Part shown: positions 27,489-40,700 of the stretch, one piece after another
How positions within the stretch are numbered: the stretch's first letter is position 1
How the letters are laid out: each line of letters opens with the position of its first letter
Assembly: GCA_013365365.1 (NCBI GenBank)
Contig: JABVXU010000001.1
Location: forward strand, 310,001 to 374,000
DNA length: 64,000 nucleotides
Source of the DNA: Cruorifilaria tuberocauda
Lineage: Eukaryota; Nematoda; Chromadorea; Rhabditida; Onchocercidae
Direction of reading: 5' to 3'
Made by a program: the position numbers and the translations under genes
The notes under the pieces: model-generated
Seen by the model: the letters and a program-made list of their open reading frames with translations, nothing else
Database searches by the model: none
What the model was told of the DNA's origin: nothing

Positions 27489-28112
27489 TGTCCTCAAATA
27501 TTCAATAAATTAAATCAATTTCCATGGCCGCAAATAAGCAATAAGAACGCAATAAATGAACTAATCCCTTATCAATTTTTTTGTATTAAGTTCAGTTTGT
27601 AGTTAACGAAATGTGGGAGAGTTGTTAACAGAGATAACCAGAACTGCTTAGCTACATTCCCAAAACCTCCAATAACCGATTTTTCAACTCTCCCTCAACT
27701 AATCACTATGAACTATGTGATAAACAACTTTTCATCGGTTATTGGGCTAGTATTTTTCCGGTTTATCTCAGTGATATATTCGGAACGGTATATTTCTTTT
27801 GACGGAATATCTCGCCTGCATTACATATACTAAAAGCTTATGTACAAAATTATAATGAAAGCTACGACCTAACCCTGCAGGCCACTCGCTCTGGCCATCT
27901 TTGTCGGACTATGAAAATATGAACATCTCACCTGGTAGCGTTTGTTTTTTTTGCGGGCAGTGAATACTGCTTTAAACTGCCATTAATTTTCTGGCTTGAC
28001 GTGTAAGTTTGTGTTTCAAACTTCACATAAATCAGAGTGTGACTTTATTTATATCCGTTTACTTTTAAATTGGTTTCGCTTGCATAAATTTACACTAACT
28101 TTCCAGTTGTAA
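27489..28112. promoter_or_regulatory. Shared divergent promoter region of TMED10 and YIPF4
   Basis: These 624 bases separate two start codons that point away from each other, so both promoters must lie here or in the first introns. Composition is less AT-rich in parts (about 27845-27960). A TTTCCAG acceptor ends at 28106, six bases before the YIPF4 ATG. No TATA-type element can be picked out reliably. Confidence 0.6.
28105..28106 (+). promoter_or_regulatory. Candidate spliced-leader acceptor of the YIPF4-like gene
   Basis: ACTTTCCAG ends six bases before the ATG at 28113. Such a very short leader after a strong acceptor, with no upstream coding exon, is the normal picture of an SL trans-spliced nematode mRNA. 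Confidence 0.5.
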
Positions 28113-30159
28113 ATGGATCAACCACTATCAGCACCGCAGAATAAAACAAGGAGTGAACACATGGCCATAGATCTCAGTGATATCGTTGCCGACACTACCA
28201 CTGATAATCTTGGCTTTTTCGATTCTGCTAAACACGATAGTCAGGGAAGAGGTATTATTCTCTTTACATTATTCGTTGAGTGTATGTCCAGAATTTGATT
28301 GTTTGATTTGTTTCAACTTATTAGAGTGACTCTTCAGAATCATATTAAAAAATATGTGATGGTGATGAAACTTGTTCGCCACAAAAATTTTCTCCAGGTT
28401 ATAACGTTTCGGGGATGATATCTACAGATGTTGGAAATTTTAATGAAAAACATCATCGGAGAATCATGCAAGGTGGGTATACAAGTCATTTTCTTGAAAA
28501 TCGAGGATTTGGTTGGCTCTTAGACATTGACGACGATGTGCTTGACTTTCAAACGCCTTTGTTGTAAGTATCACTTTTATATTACTTACGACAATTCTCA
28601 GTAATGCTATTAGTAAAAATCAGGAGATTAAGATAGAGCTGAATGATCTTTGGGAGAATGTTGTATTTTGATATTGGCATATTGTCGAAAATATTAGTTT
28701 TTCATTCATTCGAAATATCATTATCTATTAGTACATTGATCATTCCTTCAAGAAAAATTTATTTGTTAGTGTCTCATTTGATACATTCAAGCAATGAAAA
28801 ACTTTTCTTTCTACACATAAATCTCCAACTTACTTTCAAGCATTTGCTCATTATGTTTCAATCTGTTTCAATTCAGAGATGAATTAGATATTGATTTGGC
28901 AGATATTTATTATAAAGTGCGTTGTGTATTATTTCCGCTGCCTTATTTTCGACTAAAGTTGTGTATTGTTCGAGAATCGCCTGATTTCTGGGGACCACTG
29001 TTTATTGTTTCAATCTATGCTTTGTTATCATTGTACGGACAACTAAGTGTATGTTTTCCTTATATGAATAATTTTAAACTTGTCTAACCAAGAAATCCAG
29101 CATATTAAATTTAAAAACAAACAAATGGGAGCAAAAGTTCCAGGAATTGACGCTTCAATGATGCATTCTTCTGAGATTACAGTCATATAATAATTATCAA
29201 TTCATATTTTTTGATTTTGGTTTTCGACGAATGTTTGATTTTGCTTAAATCTAAACACATTTTTCTCATCAAATAATTAATGAGAAAAAGGATGAAATGT
29301 AAATTTATGTTCCCAAGAATTACTTCTACTATATCTGTTATTAACAGTTTCAGGTACTTTCATGGATTTTAATAATTTGGTTTATTGGATCATTTTTTGT
29401 ATTTTTTCTTGCACGAGCTCTTGGAGGAGAAGTCGGCTACGGTCAGGTGCTTGGTATTGTTGGTTATTGTCTTATACCTCTAGTCGTTGTAGGCGCAGTC
29501 ATTTCGATTTTGTCAAGGTTAGTCCTTTTTAGATGATTGAACTGTGATGCTAATAGATGCTAATAACATCTATGGTTTACACGTTTGTTTTCCTTTTTTT
29601 TTAAAATTCGGTTCATGTGGCTCTGACCTCATTAATAAATTGCAAAAGCGAAATATGCTACTTATTTGCGCAAAACTTGAAAATAAATAAGTTTTCTGCT
29701 GATAAAATGTTGTATATGCGGTTCTAAAACACTAAAAGTTTTTAAATATAGTAAAGTTAATCAGTCAACTGCGGATTATTTCTAAATTATGTTTTGACTA
29801 TATCATTTCATCAGTGTTCTTAAATAATAAAAACTGAGCATGCATGATTCACTTACCGATATATTCAGCACTATAACACTCATTACCAAACATACATTCA
29901 TAAAACGTTTTATTATTCGTTTTTTTTTTTTTTTTGATAACTATGACACGTCGTTTTTGCAAGCTGTTTCAAAAAAAATTGAGTTTTTTACAGGTTTCAA
30001 TTATTTTCTACAGCAATTGGTTGTTTCGGTGTTTTATGGTCTGTGTATAGTGCTGGTACACTTCTTTGTGTTGAAGAACTGCGTGAGAAACGAACCTTAT
30101 TACTTTATCCAGTTTTTTTGTTATATGTTTATTTTTTCTCACTATATTCAGGAGTGTAA
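28113..30159 (+). CDS. YIPF4-type Yip1-domain Golgi membrane protein
   Basis: Multi-span protein of the Yip1 family, working in ER-Golgi membrane traffic together with Rab/YIF1-type partners. Five exons in phase: 28113-28251, 28398-28563, 28877-29048, 29354-29517, 29994-30159 (TAA), giving 268 residues (human YIPF4 244). The N-terminal cytosolic part is polar. The family core follows: LLDELDIDLADIYYKVRCVL, then SPDFWGPL, SLYGQ, SWI-x3-W, LARALGGEVGYGQVLG, then the end YPVFLLYVYFFSLYSGV. About five hydrophobic helices can be seen from residue 130 on. The DELDIDL-x-DIYYK-x-RCVL and GGEV-x-YGQVLG segments are very close to human YIPF4. The divergent neighbour TMED10 acts in the same pathway. Confidence 0.95.
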
Positions 30160-31620
30160 TACAGAACATATTGGATATTTTTCCATCTTGAAGATCAAAA
30201 TTAAATTGCTATACTGAAAATTTTTTGGGCCAAACTACTGTAAAGTATTATATTGTCAGTACTGTTGTCCAGATTTGTCACAAAAATCATGCTGCTCTTA
30301 TGATAAAGACAATGGTTTTTACATTTTCTCTATTTGTAAATTGAACTTTGAACGTCTTGCTTGTTGAACAACTTTTCTTGAAACAATGGAGATAACTTCT
30401 TTAGTCCTGTTCATTTTATCGATATGGTAGGATGAAATAGTGTTATCTTGTTGATTCGTCGAAGAGATAGCAGAAAAATGTCAAAAAAGAAACCCCATTC
30501 ATGTTATATTATTCTCCATTGCCTTTTAATTGCTAAATCAAGTAAAGAAACCAAAAAAAATAAAAATCAGATGAAGATATATATATACATATCTTGCCTC
30601 ACTTGAAACTGAAACCCTAATGCAAATCCTATGAACTTACCCAACTTACTTGCATATCTAGTAAAATTTGGAAATATAATACGGTCGCCATTCAATGAAT
30701 TTCAATTAAGAGAGTTCGGAACAGAGTAAGATAACATTCATCCATGAGTAATCTATTCTTTTTTAATCTGATGTGATTCATAGGAATATTTAGTGAATTT
30801 TGGGAATTGATAACAGGTAAGAAAAGTAATTCGCACATTCTTTCATCCGTATAATTCCTGTACTAAGCTCTCGTCATCGTCGTCCGCCTAAGATTGCTGA
30901 AATACTGGATTTAACTTTACAGCAAAATCTGATTGTCACAAACTAACATGTCTTCTCATTTTATCTTTTCTTTCGCACATATTTTGTTTTGATTTTCAAT
31001 CATTTCTCCTTGAGTGAGCATTAAAAAGCATTTTCATATTGACAAAAAGTGAATAGTAATGTTATTCAAGTTCATTGAATTATTTTAGTGAATTCAAAAA
31101 CACAGTTTTAAGCCAAAATGCTACTTTTAAATTTGTTTGAGAAAATTTTCCGAATTATTTTTATCGTTCGCTTTGGATCATCGATAATTTATTTGAAACA
31201 ATATAATTAATGGAATACGTGATAATTAAGTAAAAGGAATCTGCAAAAGTGTTAACAGAAGTTTAAAGAAAGCTGACGAGACAATATTGTTAGTGATATG
31301 ATAATGATATGATAGGGCGCTAAATGAAACAAAACTTTCTCATCTTTCAAAAGCATGTTACAAAATACTTGGTGATCTGCTCTTTGCCGCATTCCATTTC
31401 ATATTTCTTCTATCACGATAAATTCTGCCGATGATATTTCAACCATTCTATTTGTTTGGGAAATATCTATTATGTATTAATCTATTAATTGAATCTTTTG
31501 ATCGAATTTCTATTGTCCACTTGACGAAGTCATACATCCAACAGGCGATATTTGTTCAAATAAATAATTATTTGAAGTAAATTTATTTTTCTTTATATTT
31601 TTAGAATAATTTATGTTATA
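30160..31620. other. Intergenic, no gene seen
   Basis: AT-rich spacer between the YIPF4-like stop and the single-Kunitz gene. A 22-codon frame at about 30878-30945 (RHRRPPKIAEILDL) looks exon-like in composition, but it has no convincing splice partner. It holds the YIPF4 3' UTR. Confidence 0.45.
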
Positions 31621-32864
31621 ATGCGATTGTTATCGATAGCAATAACAATGATAAAAATTTCTCTAGCTGATAGCAAAGTGATATCGGAATGTGAGTGGAT
31701 TTCTTGCCTCCCTCCGAAAGTATGTCAACAGACTAATGGCATCAGTTGGTTTTTGATCTGCTCCTTACATTTTACATTTGTTGAAATTTGTAGAAATGTT
31801 TCAATGAGACTGTCGCATATATTTATTTATGTGGAAATGTACATTTATTTCATTGTTTGCTTAAATTCACTCCTCTCGCTAACTAGCTAAATCAATGCTT
31901 GAAATTTCAGAAAGTGTTAGTCAGTAATTTTGAAGTTCTAGTAATTAATTTAATTTATATTGTCTACTTGACAAAATTGTACGTTCAGCTCGACATATCC
32001 AAGGAGAGATGTAAAATAATTGCTCGAAATAAATTTATTTCTGTTTCTTTCATTTTTAGTATACTATTACCGAGTGATAACAGAAAATTATCACAAGGCC
32101 TAAATTGTTAATTTTTTTTACTAATACATTCTAAATTTAAATATCTTTGAAGATCTTTTTGAAAAAAAACTTTTTCAATGATTGAATGAAATAAAACGAT
32201 TGTTTGCAGTTTCATGTGTTTTGGCAGATCATATTAACATAAATGAAAAAACAGAAATGGAGGTATCACCGCATCTGGTGATTGAATCTGTTCGCATGGG
32301 ATCCACTGCTGAGTTGTCAAAGCTACCATCACCAATTCCTAAAACAGAATCATTTCCATTTTCCGAAACTTTAACAAAGCAAGGACCGCTCCCAGCTGAT
32401 CCGAAAACATCTGAAGAAAATTCTACCGTTAAAACACTTCCAAAAATCTGCTGGCTTCCTGTCGTCACTGGACCTTGTTCGAAAGCAAAAGTATTATGGT
32501 ACTACAATTTCTTAACTGGTCGATGCAAAAGATTCAGTTCCAGGTAATTTTTTTTAGCACCTTATGCATTTTGTCAGTTAAAAATCAATATTTATGTCTG
32601 CTTTATATTAAAACTTTCACGGGTGAATATCTACTGCTTTTTTAAAAAAAACAGTTTGGGATTTTAAGTTAATCATTAAATGATCATTTAATTATCTTCA
32701 TTATTCAAAACTACTGACGCTTTCTTCTTGAAATGTCCTTTTATCACTGTTGATAAATTTTTATTTCAAATTTAATCAATACTTAATTTCATTTTAGTGG
32801 TTGTGGTAATGCGAATCATTTCTATACTCGAAAAGAATGCGAGGAAACTTGCTTTGTGAAATAA
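31621..32864 (+). CDS. Secreted protein with one C-terminal Kunitz domain
   Basis: Kunitz/BPTI-type extracellular protein, possibly a serine protease inhibitor. Exons: 31621-31690 (donor GTGAGT, phase 1), 32210-32543 and 32798-32864 (TAA), giving 156 residues. It starts MRLLSIAITMIKISLA, a weak signal peptide, followed by a polar proline/serine/threonine-rich segment of about 75 residues and then the Kunitz domain. All six canonical cysteines are present (KIC, GPC, GRC, SGC, KEC, ETC), together with the WYYN and GN-x-N-x-F core. The residue after the second cysteine (P1) is serine and the next (P1') is lysine, where a small residue is normal, so trypsin-type inhibition is unlikely. The first exon could alternatively run on to a GTATGT donor at about 31720, adding a CEWISCLPPK segment, but then the phase would not match exon 2. 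Confidence 0.75.
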
Positions 32865-34741
32865 TTTAATCTCTAATGTTTGCTTAAACATTCAAATATC
32901 TCAAAATTTGAATGATTTTTCAGTATCAGCTTGTTTAATAAGGTTTATTCTAATTGATTTCAATCCGTGATAGTCTTAATCTAATCGACGATATTGATAA
33001 AATTGTCGTTATAAATGATTTCTAGAAGATCCGCAGAATTTCTTATCGATTTGAGATATTATTTTAGCAAGTTTTTTCTTTTTCTATCCTTCCGAATCAT
33101 AATTACATTCAATTAATTAACTTAACACCTTACATAAATATGAAGCAACTATTTTATCATTAATTATTTTAAATGTAAAAATGCACTAAGCATGTTTGAA
33201 TTTCACAAATTGAATATGAAACAAGCCACATTTTTTTCGTAGAGGAATTTATCACCGAAATATAGAAGTTAAATTGAAAGGGAAAAATTCACAGATTCTC
33301 ATGAAAAATATTGTATCCTTTCAAAAAATAAAAATCATCTAAAAAAAGCTTTTTTGATAAAATAGTAGTGATAAAAATATTAAAAGAAATACAATTAAAA
33401 ACATGCGCTACATGAGATAATGTAAAGCAGTTCTTTAATTTAATTCAAATAATAATATCATCGATAAACAGTAAAAGTAAGCGTATGATAATACAGCAGT
33501 ATTTCCCCATTGAATTATATTGGGACAATTTCAGTTTTCATATTAATATGTGCCTATTACTGAGAAAACTTCATACTCAGAAAATTTTCATTATGGTTAC
33601 AATTTACATTAAATTTTAATAGCAAAAAGTTGGAAGTTGGAAATGTTAGTGTAGATGAATTTAGAATAAAAATGAGAAAAAGGTGGACGCCTTTAAAAAT
33701 AATACTCATAGGATATTTCCTATTATGATTAATCACTCTAAAAATCTAAATAATAAATTCTTCGGAAAATTAAGAGAAACATACCTGATTTTGGAAATTT
33801 ATGACAAAGCGACCACAAAAAGAACCTGGCTAAAGTTTGACATATCCACTTTTATCAGCAACAGATATTTTTAGAGATTTATTTTCAGATTTCAGGTCAA
33901 AAATTGCATTTTATGACAAGCGAATAAATCTTGCTATAGACGAAATGTTGCTTTCACTTTATAATTAGTATGAGTTTATTATAAAAGAAATTTAAAAATT
34001 AAAAAGAGAGGGCTAAATGAATACTTATACTTCAATTGACAGAAAACATCAAACTACGGTGAAAATAACTTAAATGGGTGATGCTATGAGTTAGAATTCC
34101 TAACTATCTCAAGTTCAACTTCAACCTAAATCATCTAACAGGCATCAGATTCAATGATAAGCATTCAATCTGATAAAATGCAGATGGAATGCAATATACA
34201 AGACAAGACTGCGCTTTTTATGAATACGCATGTTATCTAAAATCATTTTGAGCATAATTTTGAAAATGCCATACCATATTAAATGAAATCAGTGAAACCT
34301 GAATTTGTTGAATAATATGTAAATTGCAAAATCTGAATTGATTATAAGCGACCATTTTCTCAGAATAGCCCAGATATTTAGTAATTTTATCAAATAATTC
34401 ATTAATGAACACTCATAGTACAGTGCATCGTCGTGATTGTTGCTGTTGTCCATCGTTGCTTCGGGATTTCATTGTATCCGTTTTATTCTTTTCACTTCCT
34501 GTCTCCTGCTGGAAAGATGTTTTTTTTGATTTTTTCTTTTTCAACGGAATTTTATCAAATCTCTGTCAGATAAATTTCTTGTCAAATATCACTTCGTTTG
34601 CTGCATGAAAAAAGCTGTCATTATAGCAGCTTTCTTCATTTTGTAACTTTTATCAGATTAATTGTGGATTTTCCAGTGATATCCCATATTTACTGCCTTT
34701 GGGATAATCAAAAAGAGAAATTAATTGTCGTAATTGAGGAA
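32865..34741. other. Convergent intergenic region, no gene seen
   Basis: Lies between the stops of the plus-strand single-Kunitz gene and the minus-strand acidic protein. Very AT-rich with scattered short frames; the 63-codon frame at 33683-33874 has no recognisable domain or splice context. Confidence 0.5.
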
Positions 34742-37700
34742 TCACGGATTTTGAACTAATATTGTATACAAGCTAACAGTTTTGACTCCTGATGTTAGTA
34801 GTATCGGATGTGGTTTTGTCTTCTGAGCTTCAAATTTCTGAATTTGCGCTATTGCTTGAGTCTTTTGAGGTTCAGACTTCTCAATAATTTTATGTTTTGC
34901 CTCAGTTTTATCGCTTGTCACTTCAATTTGCTCTTCAATTGTTGGTGTCTCGGCGCTAAAATGAGTAAATAAATTTTGCAATGTTTAATAGGCTAAATTA
35001 GCATTAGAATTTACAAAATAAACCAGTCAAGTTAATTCACTTTTGTTTCGGATGGTATTTAAAACTTATTTCTGGATCAGTTCAACTTCGAAATTTTAGT
35101 CAAAACTATTTAAAATGAATGATGAACTAGGAGAATTCGGAGAATAAATAAAAGGTTGAATAGTATAAGTTACTAACAAACATGTCTTTTGAGAATAAAG
35201 ATGGAAAAAATAATTTTAAGTTGATTTTCAGTTCTCAATTTATATGAATTGAAAAGTATTTCAAATGCATTTACTTACTTCCACTCCAATTTTTGTTTTG
35301 GTCTGAGCTCGTCTTTTTCAATTTCGGGACTTCCTATCCCTTGAACCAATGTTTCAGATGCCTAAACAATTTTTATAACAGGTCATGTTATTCTCTTAGT
35401 ACTTGAAACAATTTCTTGACCTTAATGACCGTGGTAAATTAAGCAAGCGACAGAAATTGCTAGAAGCTTACAGGAATAGAAGAAAAAATGAAAGAGTGCA
35501 GGCTGCATATGGGATGTGCAAAAGGTACCACAAAGTTAGCAATAACATAATTAACAGAATAAGCAGCAACAGTATTTAGTCAATTTCGCTTTTAAATAAT
35601 TTCAACTTCTTAAAAACTTGCGAAAATTTGAGCAATGTATTTGTTTCAAAGTAAATTAATGTATTTCTATCAATTTGTTTTCTCGCTTTTTGATAATGAA
35701 CATCAAAAGGCGATACCTTTATAATACCAAATAAAAGGTAAATTCTACTTTCATTTCTTTATAAATTCCGGCAATTCAAAAGTAACAAGTTTAAGATGGA
35801 CTTTGAAATAAATTTTTGAATCTTTCTTACAATCCTTCTATCATTAAAATTAATTTATTCCTCAACAAATTGCGTCGTATCAAAAAATTTGAAAAAAATT
35901 AAAAGATAAGCAGAAAGATAAAAAACAACAGTAATAAAATTTAAAAAAACTTGAAAATACCCTTAGTGAACGTTGCCCCATAGCTTTGGCTTCTTCCGCA
36001 AGAATCATTTCAATAGATTTTTTCTTCAGTGGTACTGGTGGCGGTACATTTTTGGGTGGTTTCACCGGTAGTCGCAATGGTACTGCGATTTCTGGTGACG
36101 GTGGTGGCGTACGGTTAGGTGGACTGCTACGATTTACAGATTTTTCTGCCTTTGCAGACTAAAATTCTCTTGTTTTTTCGTCTTTTTGCTTTCATTTTTA
36201 AATGCGAATGATACAATTTCAAGATGAATGGAAGTTATTTTTAGGTTAAATTGTTATTTTGAAACTAATATACAAGCGATGGATCGTTCATTGCTTTTCC
36301 TAGCTATCCTCAAGATGAGAGGATGTTGAAGAAAACTAATTTAATATTTGATAAAGGCCAAAACTAATTATCGAATACAGCAACTAATAATCCTTCAACT
36401 CAAAAAACTGAAAATTACTATAGCAGTTTTATATAACGCCTTACTTTGAATTTGAATTGACGGAAACTTTTATTTATGGCTTAAATAAAATAAAAAGCAA
36501 TAGAAATTTCCTGTACCGTTGTTGATATCTATTTCTTTCCTCTTTCAAATTCTCAAGTGACATGAAAAAAGAAAAAATGAACAAGCGAAGTGAAAAAATC
36601 TGAGAAAAACTGATTTTATTATAATGAGGGAAAATTAAGAAAATCTAAAATAACAAAAGTTAATCAGAAAGTTTTACTGTATAAAATTGCGAAAAAAAAG
36701 AGCTAAAGAAATAATTGAAGCAAGAAAAAAAGAAAGTTATCATAAGGAAACAAATTGATAGTATATTTGATAATTCAATTCAAAGCATTAAAAACTAAAT
36801 TGACTTGAAACTTAAACTGAAATGTTGAAATAAAGGAATAAGAACTTTTTTGCGCAGAAATATTATTTAATACCTGAACTTCTGGTTCGGTTTTCCCTTG
36901 TATTGGATTGATTTCCGCTTCTATGATCATTTTGCTTTGATCACTGCCTTTAATGATCGGGATAGTTGACTGCGATGTATTCTCGGAGACATTTGAAGTT
37001 GCCAAGAATTTCAAGGTATCTTCTGATATTAATGATTGTAGCATGATATTTTTGCTTGATGGATCAGGCAGTGCTTTGTTCGCATCTACCATATCCTGCA
37101 ATTCTTTCTATAGCTCCATGGATATCGGGATTATGTCATCATGATATTTATACTATTAAATATGTTCAGGTCTTCTAGAATCATAAATAATATGATAACT
37201 TGACCACTTCAGTGTTTCAAGATAATAGGAAAAAAGTACTGTGTATGATATTATGATTGAATGGGAATAAAATTTAAATTGAAGCAAACAAAAAGATATT
37301 TATTTTAGTTAGCGCATGTGAGATTTGTTGTAGGAGAAAAACTGAAGGGGAGAAATTCACCTGGCTAGTGAAGGTAGAGCTCTTAACATATTCTTCAGAT
37401 TGCGATGGATCAGATATTAAATTTATTTCATATTTAATAGTTTTCTCTTCACTACCAGTAGACGATTCTTTAGTTATAGAGCATGAGTCTCTCGCTGCTT
37501 CACTAGAATCCTGAAATCACCAAGTTATTAATAAGAATTACTTGGACCAATTACACGAAGTTCTTTCATACCTTCTACATTCTTGCTTCACCTCAATTTC
37601 CATCAATAATTTAATGAATTTTAGCTATTTTCTTAGACTTTCTTGAGATATTCTCTGTCTGGTTAGAATATTCAGCTAACTTTGCCTCAGTATCATTTTC

Positions 37701-40700
37701 TGATTTAGAGAATATCAAATCCTAATATGATGAATTTATTTTAATTCAGTAAAATTATTTCATTTAGTTTCTCAACATGTTCCGATGCGACGATTTGTGA
37801 TATTCGGATGTCGAGATTTTGTCTCATCGGCAGAACTCAATATCAGTTCCTAAGAAATTGATGATTTTAGCAGCAAATCGTCGAATTCCAAAAAAGAAAA
37901 TAAGATGAAACTTATTTCAAACATTAAAATGGAAAAAACAATTTTCATTTTCAGACAACTGCTTTATTTCATTATTATGTCGAAAAGTATTGAATTTCCT
38001 TCTCGTTTCTCTCACAACAATCGCAACAATTAAGGTTTTTATTGATATGCTTATATTCATCAAAAGATGAAAGGAATCGTAGAAATTGTGACCACAAAAG
38101 AAGAGCTATCTGTTTCCATAATTTTTATAAACTCTTATTGTACAAGGAGTTAAAATTTATCATATCACAACCATACTGATATCACTCTAATCATCTGCAT
38201 ATTTAGAGATCTCTTGTATTTTTTGTAAAGTAAATTGAAACCTTAGTCTGTGGTGAGGTATTAGCTAATTTCCGTTCCTCACCATCAACAGATCGCCTGA
38301 AAGTAGAAAGTGTTACACTGTAAATTCCAAGTATTACATTATTATCACACCTCACTTCTTCCTTCAAATTGCTCCGTACATTATCTACGTAACAAATTAA
38401 ATGGTAATTTAGAAAAAGTAAATTTCCTTTTTCTTAAATGGAAAACTAACGTTTCAGTTTTGCTATTATTAGTTGCCATATCGCTATCGTTTAGATCAAT
38501 TGTTGTATTATGAAGCTCTTCTTCTTGTATTTCCTATTAAATTATTCTAGCTTTATTTCGAAATTCTCATAATTTCAAAGCAAATTACAAAAGTAATTAG
38601 GTTTAATAAAATGTGTAGACGACGTTTGAGTTTTAAACTATTGGACAAATAAAAAATTGATCTAATAGAAATGGAAATGTCATTTTATTTGATTTATAAC
38701 TTCTCAAATTGTTCATCAGTCAGAATTCAATTTATCGCAAAGTGATTTTTAATAATTTATGATTAAAATTATTGAATTTAAACAGTAAATTTGTTTTAGA
38801 ATCGAGCCAAAATTTCTACCAAATTTCATTCGAAACTTTTACTTATACTTTTCTGATTTTCTTATTTTTTTTACATTGTCTGTACATAAATTGCGAATGA
38901 ATTTATGAATTATATTTTTCCATCTGAATGTCTTCGTTTAGATTAAATCTAATTTTTGCAAATTAAAAAATTTGAGTTTGTTTGAGAAAATTCAGCCTAC
39001 TTCTTTTGTAAATAGAAACCTTAATAAAGCTGTTCAAGTAATGCTTAAATTCTATAACATCAATGATGAAAATGAAACAACGATAATTTCCAGTATTTTT
39101 TACTTTATTGTTAATTAGATTTTTTTAAATTGTATGAGAGAAAATAAGCCGCTGGAAATAATTTCATTTTTTTGCGTTTTTAAGCTCCTGAAAAAAATTA
39201 TTAAATGAACAAAAATGTATTCAATATTTGAATTATCAGTCTAACAGAGAGTTGGAAAAAAGAAATTAAATGAATTATTCAAGTAAATAAGGCCATAAGT
39301 AATGGACCACAACTACCATAAGTAGGAAGTAAACATACACGAATCAAATTACTGAAATATTCCAACGACACATTTCAATTTCAAAATTGCTGCAATGAAA
39401 GTGGGCCATTAAAATAACGACTGCCAGGCTGAGCTAAAAGCCAATAAGACTAGATATTCTTCACCTAGCATAATGAGCCCAATGAATTCGACCAATACAA
39501 CAGCCAAGTTTAGTGATAATGAAAGGATTGAAGAGTAATGAGATAAAGAAAATATTTTTATTGTGCCAGGGATAAATTAAAACAGAATTTCAATCACTTA
39601 AAATTCCCAGATTAAATGCTAGAAATAGGTGTCTCATGAAACGGTGTTTTTTGAAATCGGAAGATTAGAAGTTTATATATCGTTTCATTAACTCTTATAT
39701 TTTCGATTCAAGAAGCATTGTTTGTCATTTTAAGATTTGCTAATTTTAGCTTTTTTGCCTAAACCTATTATGTCTAAATTGGTCCGCTTGAATTAACTTT
39801 TAAGGAGAGTTTGTTAATTTCGCTAACAATTCTTTGCATTATTGGTTAAATAATAATTGGAAAAAGAAAAAAACTAAAATTCCAAAATCCTTTAAATATT
39901 AAATAATTTCTTCAGAAGTCAATTACGCCTTTAGCCTTGCTATATTAAATTTAATTCATGCAAGACTTTTCTACCAGTTTTGGAAATTTATATGCTTTCA
40001 AATATAATGAATAATTAGTGACTTGGTTGGCAAGCAGTATTGCCTCGTTCTTCAGTCTTCAATTCGTTTCGCTTTTTCATGAAAAAGAGAGAAATTAAAT
40101 AAGGTCAAGGAATGGAAGAGAAAAAGGTGCAGAAGGCATTGCCAAAGGCGCATTTTTCTAGCTTCCATTTCCCGTCAGCTTATTCAGATGTGATGAGAAT
40201 GTCTGGAAAATTAATTGTCTGATGATGATGGCCTATTCTGAGCGATACTCAACTTTTCCTTTTTCCATTTCATACCAAATAGTGAACCAATTTCTTAGAA
40301 GGCTTTCGAGAGTTTTCTCCATGCACATTGAATTTGTTAGCTACGAAAAAATTGAGAAAACTTTGCAATTATACTGTTAAATTTAATAAATCAAAGAAAA
40401 AAAGATTTTTTGGAATCAAATTTGTGGTTTTAACGATTGACTGACTAAAGAATTCAAAACGAACAAAAAATGAAAAAATATACCTGGCAAGTATTGGGAG
40501 ATTCTTTCCGAACTTCTTTGTCAGCATTGGCTTTTGTTTTTTCCCTTTCTATTAGTTGACTATTATTCTGAAAATTGAAAATGTAAAATTAGCAAAGAAA
40601 ATGAGAAGCTAATATTGCAACCCTCTTTTCCAACTCCATAAAACTTTTCATTCCACAAATTTTAAAATCTTTCTAATAACCGCTTTTACATAATATTAAT

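Noticed and set aside
30877..30945. Short exon-like frame RHRRPPKIAEILDL
   Set aside because: No matching donor or acceptor partner and no neighbouring exon in phase; it lies in the YIPF4 3' flank.
31690..31735. Cysteine-rich extension (CEWISCLPPK) of the first exon of the single-Kunitz gene
   Set aside because: Would end at a GTATGT donor in phase 0, which does not match the phase-1 acceptor at 32210; the GTGAGT donor after 31690 fits.
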